Source: Psychroflexus torquis ATCC 700755 (GTDB lineage Bacteria > Bacteroidota > Bacteroidia > Flavobacteriales > Flavobacteriaceae). From it: a DNA stretch of 64,000 bases. Positions 49,288-56,253 of this stretch are shown piece after piece; the stretch's first letter is position 1, and the number at the start of each line of letters is the position of its first letter. The stretch covers positions 1,612,001 through 1,676,000 of the forward strand of contig NC_018721.1 in assembly GCF_000153485.2 (NCBI RefSeq), read 5' to 3'. The translations under genes were made by a program, and so were the position numbers. Below the pieces are notes generated by a model. The model made no database searches and had not been told where the DNA came from. It saw only the letters and a program-made list of their open reading frames with translations.

Positions 49288-50337
49288 ATGAGTCAAGTAA
49301 AAGCCTATGGCGCTGAAGCCAATGATGCAGATTTAAAACAGTTAGACATCAAAAGGAGAGAAATTCTTCCTAATGATATACATATAGAAATAGATTATTG
49401 TGGTGTTTGCCATAGTGATATACACCAAGTTAGAAACGATTGGAAAAATTCTAAATATCCCGTTATCCCAGGTCATGAAATAATAGGGCATGTTGTCGCT
49501 GTTGGAAAAGAGGTTACTAAATTTAAAGAGGGACAAAAAGTAGGGGTTGGATGTATGGTAGATTCTTGCCAAGATTGTGACGCTTGTGATGAAGGCCTAG
49601 AACAATATTGTGAAAAAGGAATGACAGCTACTTACAATAGTCCTGATAAACATTTAGGAGGACACACTTTCGGTGGTTATTCAGAGGAAGTCGTAGTAGA
49701 CGAGAAATTTGTATTAAATGTCTCAGAGAAATTGGACATGAAAGCAGTAGCCCCTTTATTATGTGCTGGTATTACAACGTGGTCACCACTAAAACAATGG
49801 AACGTACAAAAAGGAGATAAAGTTGGTGTTGTTGGTCTTGGAGGTCTTGGACATATGGGGATTAAATTCGCTCATGCCCTTGGAACTCATGTCGTTATGA
49901 TTACAACTTCACCAAACAAGAGTGAAGATGCGGAACGCCTTGGAGCAGATGAAGTATTGGTTTCTAAAAATGAAGAAGACATGAAGAAGCATGCCAATTC
50001 ATTCGACTTTATATTAAACACTGTCCCTGTGGGTCATGATGTGAATCCATATTTAAACTTACTTAAGCGAGACAAAACCATGTGTTTGGTTGGCGCCATT
50101 GAGCCACTCAAAGGAGTGAATGGCGGAGCTTTAATCGTAAAAAGAAAACGACTAGCAGGTTCTCTTATTGGAGGAATTCAAGAAACTCAAGACATGTTAG
50201 ATTTCTGTGGTGAACATAATATTGTTTCCGATGTGGAGATGATCGATATGCAAAACATCAATACTGCCTTTGAACGAATAGTGAGTTCAGACGTCAAATA
50301 CAGATTTGTCATTGACATGCAATCTTTAAAAGACTAA
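49288..50337 (+). CDS. Zinc-dependent NAD(P) alcohol dehydrogenase (cinnamyl-alcohol-dehydrogenase-like)
   Basis: 349 residues, medium-chain dehydrogenase. Catalytic zinc ligands are C41 (in CGVCHSD) and H63-E64 (GHEIIGHV). Structural zinc ligands are C94, C97, C100 and C108. The cofactor loop is GLGGLGHMGIK, and a TTSPNKSEDAERLGAD loop follows, as in NADPH-preferring YahK/AdhC types. It reduces aldehydes to alcohols; the natural substrate is unknown. It is a single gene ended by a strong terminator and convergent with the DUF2237 gene. Confidence 0.94.
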   Translation: MSQVKAYGAEANDADLKQLDIKRREILPNDIHIEIDYCGVCHSDIHQVRNDWKNSKYPVIPGHEIIGHVVAVGKEVTKFKEGQKVGVGCMVDSCQDCDACDEGLEQYCEKGMTATYNSPDKHLGGHTFGGYSEEVVVDEKFVLNVSEKLDMKAVAPLLCAGITTWSPLKQWNVQKGDKVGVVGLGGLGHMGIKFAHALGTHVVMITTSPNKSEDAERLGADEVLVSKNEEDMKKHANSFDFILNTVPVGHDVNPYLNLLKRDKTMCLVGAIEPLKGVNGGALIVKRKRLAGSLIGGIQETQDMLDFCGEHNIVSDVEMIDMQNINTAFERIVSSDVKYRFVIDMQSLKD

Positions 50338-50364
50338 AAACGAGTATTCGTTAGATACAAGTTT

Positions 50365-50404
50365 AATCCCCTTTTGAAATCATTTCAAAAGGGGATTTTT
50401 TTTA
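50365..50404. terminator. Strong terminator between alcohol dehydrogenase and DUF2237 genes
   Basis: A perfect 16-bp stem, AATCCCCTTTTGAAAT / ATTTCAAAAGGGGATT, with a one-base centre is followed by a T8 run on the plus strand. It lies between the two convergent stops and can serve both directions. Confidence 0.9.
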
Positions 50405-50764
50405 CTCCTTATATTCCCAAGCCTTCAAAGTCTCTAACGAGACATACTCAAGCATTTTTTCATTACAAGATTCTAATCGAAGGTGAAGAGGATGTCCGGC
50501 TTCTTTACTTTTTAACCACACTCCCATACAAATACACCACCAATCTCCTGGTTTCAGACCTGGAAAACTCCATTGCGGTTTAGGGCTTACCAAATCGTTC
50601 CCTCTAGCTTTGTTCCACTCTAAAAATCCCTCAGTCACTTTTGCCGCAACAATATGGAGACCGGGATCGAGATCGGAATATTTACAAAACCCATCTCGGA
50701 AAGCCCCAGTCATAGGATCGTAAGAGCAGGCTAATAACTCAGTACCTAATATATTTTTTATCAT
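50402..50764 (-). CDS. DUF2237 family protein
   Basis: 120 residues covering the whole domain. Family signatures are NILGTELLACSYDPMTGAFRDGFC, LHIVAAKVTEGFL, KARGNDL, the FPGLKPGDWWCICMGVWL segment and the closing LETL. Function is unknown; the family is small, cytosolic and widespread. Its stop overlaps the T-tract of the shared terminator. Upstream of it lies more than 1.5 kb without an intact gene. Confidence 0.92.
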   Translation of the reverse strand: MIKNILGTELLACSYDPMTGAFRDGFCKYSDLDPGLHIVAAKVTEGFLEWNKARGNDLVSPKPQWSFPGLKPGDWWCICMGVWLKSKEAGHPLHLRLESCNEKMLEYVSLETLKAWEYKE

Positions 50765-50984
50765 TGTTTTTTCTTCTGAATTTGCTGTAAGTTAATCAAT
50801 AATAGGGAAAGTTAATTAGTTTTAAGGTGAAGAAATGACTTGGATAGGATGCTGAAATTCAGGAAAAGTAAGCTAGTAAAATTCAAATGATGTGTTTAGG
50901 TAAACTGAAGTCGGCATAACAAAAAGTCTTTAAAATTAGTGAATACATGTACTTCAATTTAACTTACATAAAATGGGTTTATAA

Positions 50985-51211
50985 TCTAAAAAAAAATCAT
51001 TTGTTCAAAAATTTTTAAAACTTCAAAATGATGAAGTTATAAACAGTCTTCAGAAATTAAGGCAAGAACAAAACTGAACTCAAAAAAATAATTAAATCCA
51101 ATAAGTAGAGGTCAACTACAATGCAAGATTGATTGAGCAATGGTAGATTCTAAAAATGGCAAAATGATAAAAACGACAGATTTAAAAACAATAATTCAAA
51201 AGTGGAATTAG
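50985..51211 (+). pseudogene. Relict type II antitoxin of the addiction-module family
   Basis: Readable in pieces. From 51000, FVQKFLKLQNDEVINSLQK and LRQEQN end at a stop. After frame changes the typical C-terminal part appears at ~51146-51211, reading MVDSKNGKMIKTTDLK then TIIQKWN and a stop. Bacteroidota antitoxins paired with RelE/ParE toxins have exactly this layout (N-terminal 'KLQNE-I' helix, 'SKNGR' turn, 'IQKW' end). Several stops and at least one frameshift show it is dead. The toxin relic starts 10 bases before its stop. Confidence 0.6.
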
Positions 51212-51390
51212 AAGTTTATTAGTTAGAATTTGCCAAAAGTAAACTCAAAAATATTAATAGTAATTATTCTGTAAAAGCTTATAAAAGAGTAACTCAAAAA
51301 TTTAGTTAATGGAATTGTTGACACCAAAATGTGTATTAAAGGCAACTAAAAATAGGTCGGATCGAGACCTTAATAAAAGCTTTTTTGTAA
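51202..51390 (+). pseudogene. Relict RelE/ParE toxin, N-terminal half
   Basis: From GTG 51202 the frame reads VELEVY*LEFAKSKLKNI and SVKAYKRVTQK, then a frameshift to VNGIVDTK and another to LKIGRIETLIK. This is the usual N-terminal half of a RelE/ParE toxin (YW-EFA--KL--I, A-RV--K-V-GI, IG--E-L), with a stop in place of Trp. The C-terminal half expected next (FRYLVYKNYKIIYWI type) is not clearly present here, but a good match lies at 60166-60276. It overlaps the antitoxin relic as real pairs do. Confidence 0.65.
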
Positions 51391-51599
51391 GTGAATAAAC
51401 ATGACATACTATTAGAGTTAGTATCTAAAAAATCATCCTATCTATAAAAATATTGAAGATCAAAGAAGTCGTCTGGACTAAGGAATGAAAAACTACCTGC
51501 ATACCAACAAAGTCAGGTTTGAGTTATACGATAGCTTGACAAGTTAATTTTAATCGGTGGCAACTGAATTTAGGAGTTTTTTTATAGTAAGACAAGTCA

Positions 51600-52015
51600 T
51601 TCCTGACTACCTAAGGATGCAGGAAGGTTTTTTTCTACAGAAATACCATTCATCAGCCTAAATCATTCCCTCAAGTGTATAAATCTATTTGCTCCATCGC
51701 TTTTCTGATTTTATGTACCATTGCCCAAAAAGGCTCTTAGTGTTTTAGTCCTAACTGTCGTTCAATCTCCGTACTTAAAAAACCCCTTTTTTGTTGAAGT
51801 CATAAGGCAAATGGTCTTATACCAAATCATAAAAGAAGGATTAGAATTTTCCATTAGTGTTCCGCTTTTCAAAGTCTATCTAGCCTCACAAGATTTGTAC
51901 TAATAAGCCCATTTATTTCTTAGCCAGTAGTGCTGGGAATCCCAGCATCTATTTCAAATAACTCCCTCTTTGTCGGTCTGTTTTTTATAGTGTAATTTAC
52001 AACTCTGCTCATTTG
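51600..52015 (-). pseudogene. Relict IS1595-family (ISXO2-like) transposase
   Basis: Minus-strand translation gives, with stops and one frameshift, RCWDSQHYWLRNKWAY (zinc-ribbon end), TLKSGTLMENS, IWYKTICLMTSTKKGF, then in another frame STEIERQLGLKH, FWAMVHKIRKAMEQ and the catalytic region start 'EGM-EADE-YF' in damaged form. These are the landmarks of DDE transposases of IS1595 type. The N-terminal part is poorly preserved and the C-terminal catalytic half is lost. No terminal inverted repeats could be identified, though CATTTGTA/TACAAATG (52010-52034) flanks its N-terminal end. Confidence 0.7.
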
Positions 52016-52034
52016 TAAAATGGTACTACAAATG
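52010..52034. repeat. Inverted repeat CATTTGTA-N9-TACAAATG
   Basis: Perfect 8-bp arms about 300 bases upstream of the symporter gene. The right arm contains GTACTACAAA, resembling the ACTACAAA motif of the glucan locus, but a single occurrence may be chance. Confidence 0.35.
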
Positions 52035-52335
52035 AAAAAATATCCTTATATTAAACTCAATTCTAACAAATATTAGGAATTAGTCAGTAATATTGGAACA
52101 ATTATGGATATGCACCTTATTCCTAAAATGACGAATAAACCCGGATTATATCATGACAAATTAATATGCACTTAAATAACAAACTCCATAGATGTTTTCA
52201 AAAAATTATGTGGCACAACGAGAAGTCTTAAGGAAAAATCCGACTCCCTTATTTTTCCGAAAACAAGATAGCCTGAATGAATTCAATTCAGCTAGGAGAA
52301 CGGGTCTGCTATCAAATCTGATTTAGTGAATACAT

Positions 52336-53796
52336 ATGCAAAGTACAAATATTAGTATCCTTTTTTTAATAATTTACGTTGTGGGAATCATCGCCGTAGG
52401 TATTTGGAATAGAAAGAGTGAAAGCAGTGAAGATTTCTTTTTGGCTTCTAGAAAACTCCCTGCTTGGTTATTGGCCATTACTTTTATAGCCTCTTGGTGG
52501 GGCGGTGGTTCTGCTATAGATCTTGTAGATCATGCTCACAGAAATGGCATTAGCTCTTTTTGGATTTATGGAGTACCTGTATTGATAGCGACTGCCCTTT
52601 TGTTTCTATTTGCGAGAGGAATTAGAAATATAGGTTCTATTTCGCAACCACAACTTATGAAGCAGCGCTACAACAGCACAGTTTCACTGCTACTTACTAT
52701 TTTTATTATCATTTTTATGGTAATTGCAACAACAGTTCAGGTCATTGTCGTGGGTAAATTCTTCCAGGCATTTTTTGATCTCAGCTATCAAACCGGGGCT
52801 ATTATAGGTACTCTAATCGTATTGACCTATTCCTTATTTGGCGGCTTTAAAGGCGTAGTGCTCACAGATTTACTTCAGTTTGTATTCTTTTTATTTACCG
52901 GTATATTTTTGTTTTATACGGCCTACACCCAGTCTGGCGGTATGGAAGCTGTAAAAGCGACAGCACTTCTCAATAATAAAAGCGGGTACACTTCATTTTT
53001 TAGTGACGTTTCTGATAATTTGGCCTATGTTATAACTTTTGGTACTTCGTGGATGATTCAGGCGAATATTTGGCAACGCATTTCTGCTGCAAAGAAATCT
53101 ACAGACGCCAGAAAGATGATGATCATTAGTTTTTTCGCTTTTGTTCCGCTCTATCTTATGGTGACCTATACAGGCATGTTTGCTTCTGTATTTTATGAAA
53201 GCGTTCCAAAAAGCGGAATTGTTCCCAATATGATTAGTAATATTTCAAATCCAGTAATTAGCGCTCTTCTTTTTGTAGGTCTAAGTGCGGCAATTATGTC
53301 TACCATGGATTCTCTTATCAATACCGGCGCGCTTTCTTTAACCTTGGATATTTATAAGGTGTATATAAATCCTGGGGCGAGTGCTGCTCATAACGTTACT
53401 GTAGGAAGAATCTCTACCTTTATTGTTGGTGCCATCGCTTTATTGATAGCTTTAGAGATAAAATCTGTTTTAACCATCGCATGGATAGGATCTGATTTTT
53501 TAACTAGCGGAGCATTTATACCTCTTATACTCGGATTTTTATGGGCAAGGGGTACCGCTACAGCGGCTACAATTTCTATGTTATTCGGGTTGGTGTTTTC
53601 TAGTTATAATCTCATGGTAGCTCTTGGTGCTCCCTTTCCCGTTGCCTGGGAAATAGCATCGATTTCACAAGCCGTAATCGGCATTTCCATTTCACTGATT
53701 TTGTACGTGGGCTTCAGTTTTATAACTAAAAACGATATGGAAAAAAGCAGAAGCTTTATAAGAAAAGCGAATATCTTAAACAAGAGATACGATTAA
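52336..53796 (+). CDS. Sodium:solute symporter family (SSS) transporter
   Basis: 486 residues, about 13 membrane helices. The opening (LFLIIYVVGIIAVGIW, SEDFFLASRKLPAWLLAITFIASWWGGGSAI) is typical of SSS, as are GGFKGVVLTDLLQF and the helix with FVGLSAAIMSTMDSLINTG. The ion/substrate-binding residues cannot tell which solute is carried. No sign of damage. Its last ~500 bases exist as a decayed second copy at 59579-60113. Next on the strand are a gamma-glutamyltransferase and a TonB receptor, so an amino acid or peptide is a plausible cargo (inference). Confidence 0.93.
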   Translation: MQSTNISILFLIIYVVGIIAVGIWNRKSESSEDFFLASRKLPAWLLAITFIASWWGGGSAIDLVDHAHRNGISSFWIYGVPVLIATALLFLFARGIRNIGSISQPQLMKQRYNSTVSLLLTIFIIIFMVIATTVQVIVVGKFFQAFFDLSYQTGAIIGTLIVLTYSLFGGFKGVVLTDLLQFVFFLFTGIFLFYTAYTQSGGMEAVKATALLNNKSGYTSFFSDVSDNLAYVITFGTSWMIQANIWQRISAAKKSTDARKMMIISFFAFVPLYLMVTYTGMFASVFYESVPKSGIVPNMISNISNPVISALLFVGLSAAIMSTMDSLINTGALSLTLDIYKVYINPGASAAHNVTVGRISTFIVGAIALLIALEIKSVLTIAWIGSDFLTSGAFIPLILGFLWARGTATAATISMLFGLVFSSYNLMVALGAPFPVAWEIASISQAVIGISISLILYVGFSFITKNDMEKSRSFIRKANILNKRYD

Positions 53797-53830
53797 AACT
53801 CTTTCAGAAAAAAAAATACAAAATTGATAA

Positions 53831-54389
53831 TGTTAATGTGTGCAAATAACGTTCACGTGAAGAGCTTAAGAAAATTATAAGTGTTGTGCGAAAAACAATG
53901 TCTTTTTCATAAAAAGTTTGGAATAAATTGGCGTTTTGTAAGGATTGCGTTAAGAGGGTGATAAGTAAAAAAGTAGTAGATAAAACCAATTCCGAAAGCC
54001 TCATAGATTTCATTTAACAAGAATCTAATAATAACTTAAGCGTGCTCATCCGTACTTAACTAGGTCATGTCTTTAGCTAAACTTTCTTATATTCATTTTC
54101 GGGATAAAATCCATTTCTTCTGTTTAATTAAAGTAATACCAATTTAGTTTTTAAATGTTGCATTAAAAATTTGAATTATACTACGACGTAGCTCAGCACA
54201 GGTTTTTTACTTAATTGATGAAAAAAATATAAGCATAGCCATAGTTATGGTTCTATTTTATGACGATTAGTAAGTGAAAAAGAAACTGATTTTATATGAC
54301 ATTTGAATGCTAAATTGGCATAAGCTGGCTTTTGTGATTGCTTTATGTATCTATAGTAATATAACCTTAAGAAAGTCTGTGATTCTTTT
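53831..54389. other. Gene-free interval between symporter and gamma-glutamyltransferase
   Basis: About 560 AT-rich bases. The only ORF (minus, 69 codons) has no recognisable similarity or start signal. No terminator, tRNA or repeat was found except the palindrome at its right end. The length makes it unlikely that symporter and transferase share one transcript. Confidence 0.5.
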
Positions 54390-54426
54390 TTATTATTCAA
54401 AATTTATTTAGAATTTTGAATAATAA
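54390..54426. repeat. 15-bp palindrome upstream of the gamma-glutamyltransferase
   Basis: TTATTATTCAAAATT, 7 bases, then AATTTTGAATAATAA: perfect arms. It ends 31 bases before the ATG at 54458 and has no T-tract, so it is not a terminator. It could be an operator or a 5'-UTR hairpin. It also argues against the upstream non-ATG start at 54416, which would lie inside it. Confidence 0.6.
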
Positions 54427-54457
54427 AATCAACCCGAATAGCTATTCCGTGCACTTT

Positions 54458-56158
54458 ATGAAAAAACTACTGCTACTTTTTGTCATTTTAAGTCTTGGCG
54501 CTTGTAAGAACACCGAAAAACCAATAAATACTTCAGAAACTAAATTTGGACCTATTTCCGATAGTGCCATGGTGGTTTCAGCCCGAGAAGAATCTTCGAG
54601 TATTGGACTAGAAATTCTAAAAGAGGGAGGTAATGCCTTTGATGCCATGATGGCTACCGAGATGGCCCTAGCAGTTTCTTATCCTTTTGCTGGAAATTTA
54701 GGAGGAGGAGGATTTATGGTTTACCGAAAAGCTAACGGAGAAACGGGATCTTTAGATTATCGTGAAAAGGCACCTCTGGCATCTTCAAAAACAATGTACC
54801 TGGATAAAGAGGGTAATGTTATTTCTGAAAAAAGCAAGTTGGGAGGTCTTGCAGTAGGGGTACCTGGTACTGTGGCGGGAATTTTTGCTGTTCACCAGAA
54901 AATGGGCTCTATGCCCGTAGGGGAAATCTTAAAACCGGTAATTGCGTTAGCAAAACGAGGATTTGTCGTGACTGAGAAGCAAAGTAAAACACTGGCTAAT
55001 TACCGGGATTTATTTCTTAAGGAAAATAAGGATACCATTTTATTTGCCAAACCTTATAAGGCAGGCGATACTATTAAAAATCTACAGTTGGCCAAAACCC
55101 TAGAACGTATAGTTGCAAACGGCAGGGAGGAATTTTATGGTGGAGAAACAGGTAAAATTATGATTGAATACCTGAAAGAAAAAAATGGAATTATGAGCAT
55201 GGAAGATTTGCAAAGCTATCAAACCCACTGGCGTGATCCCATCAAGATAAAATATAATGATCTTAGCATAATTTCTATGCCGCCACCTTCAAGTGGTGGA
55301 ATTGTGCTGGGTCAAATCTTAAAAATGCTGGAATCGCATTCCCTAAAAGAATTTGGTCATAATTCTATAAAAAGTATACAGTTGTTAGTCGAAGCCGAAA
55401 GAAGAGCTTATGCCGACAGAAGTTTCTATTTGGGAGATCCAGATTTTGTAGATATTCCTGTTGATACTCTTTTAAGCGAAGCTTATCTTTCTGGCAGAAT
55501 GGACGATTTTAGTTTTGATAAAGCAACGTCTTCTTCAAGCATAAGCTATGGAGAAATTCCAGGCTATGAAAGCGATGAAACGACCCATTATTCTATAGTA
55601 GATAAATTTGGAAATGCCATAGCAGTGACCACCACCTTAAATGGCGCTTATGGTTCTAAAATGTATGTAGAAGAACTTGGCTTTTTTCTGAATAATGAAA
55701 TGAACGATTTCAGCTCCAAACCTGGAGTGCCCAATATGTTTGGACTTATTGGTGCTGAGGCAAACTCTATAGCACCCGGTAAAAGAATGTTAAGTTCTAT
55801 GACACCAACCATCGTAGAGAAAAAAGGAAAACTATATATGACGCTAGGCTCTCCCGGAGGTTCTACTATTATTACATCTGTTTTGCAGACCATTCTTAAT
55901 GTGGAAACATTTGGAATGAGTATGCAAGAAGCTGTAGATGCTCCTCGTTTTCACCACCAGTGGTTGCCAGATGAGGTGCTTTTTGAGCCAAATTCATTTG
56001 ATGCCGCAATCTTGGATTCTTTAAAGCGAAAAGGCTTCAATATTGATGAAGGAGAATCTAGGATTATTGGGAAAGTAGATGCCATAAGAGTATTACCCGA
56101 TAATCGATTAGAAGGGGGAGCAGATAGACGAGGGGATGATTCTGCGAAAGGATACTGA
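54458..56158 (+). CDS. ggt: Gamma-glutamyltransferase, lipoprotein type
   Basis: 566 residues. The N-terminal signal ends in LSLGAC (C16), so the enzyme is a lipoprotein facing the periplasm or surface. All family motifs are present: GGNAFDAMMATEMAL, AGNLGGGGFMVYR, the LDYREKAP loop, PPPSSGG, the autocleavage/nucleophile motif TTHYS at 375-379 and SSMTPTIVEK with GSPGGSTIITSV. It cleaves the gamma-glutamyl bond of glutathione and related peptides. I start it at ATG 54458. A palindrome lies just upstream, and a TonB receptor starts 95 bases downstream. Confidence 0.95.
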   Translation: MKKLLLLFVILSLGACKNTEKPINTSETKFGPISDSAMVVSAREESSSIGLEILKEGGNAFDAMMATEMALAVSYPFAGNLGGGGFMVYRKANGETGSLDYREKAPLASSKTMYLDKEGNVISEKSKLGGLAVGVPGTVAGIFAVHQKMGSMPVGEILKPVIALAKRGFVVTEKQSKTLANYRDLFLKENKDTILFAKPYKAGDTIKNLQLAKTLERIVANGREEFYGGETGKIMIEYLKEKNGIMSMEDLQSYQTHWRDPIKIKYNDLSIISMPPPSSGGIVLGQILKMLESHSLKEFGHNSIKSIQLLVEAERRAYADRSFYLGDPDFVDIPVDTLLSEAYLSGRMDDFSFDKATSSSSISYGEIPGYESDETTHYSIVDKFGNAIAVTTTLNGAYGSKMYVEELGFFLNNEMNDFSSKPGVPNMFGLIGAEANSIAPGKRMLSSMTPTIVEKKGKLYMTLGSPGGSTIITSVLQTILNVETFGMSMQEAVDAPRFHHQWLPDEVLFEPNSFDAAILDSLKRKGFNIDEGESRIIGKVDAIRVLPDNRLEGGADRRGDDSAKGY

Positions 56159-56253
56159 TTAAAAATACTATAAGGGGAGTTAAATAGCAGTCTTTAAATC
56201 GTTATTAATCTACTGAGGCAGTGAAAAATTTTAGATTTGCCGAAAAAATTATA

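Noticed and set aside
49213..50930. Similar GTGTTTAGGT-AA-GAAGTC sequences before the alcohol dehydrogenase and beyond DUF2237
   Set aside because: Identity fades after about 20 bases with indels; not convincing as a flanking repeat of an element.
51721..51903. A 60-codon plus-strand ORF
   Set aside because: It is antisense to the IS1595 transposase relic and has no similarity or start signal of its own.
53804..54013. A 69-codon minus-strand ORF in the symporter-ggt interval
   Set aside because: Overlaps the duplicated 3' flank of the symporter and shows no recognisable motif; composition is that of AT-rich intergenic DNA.
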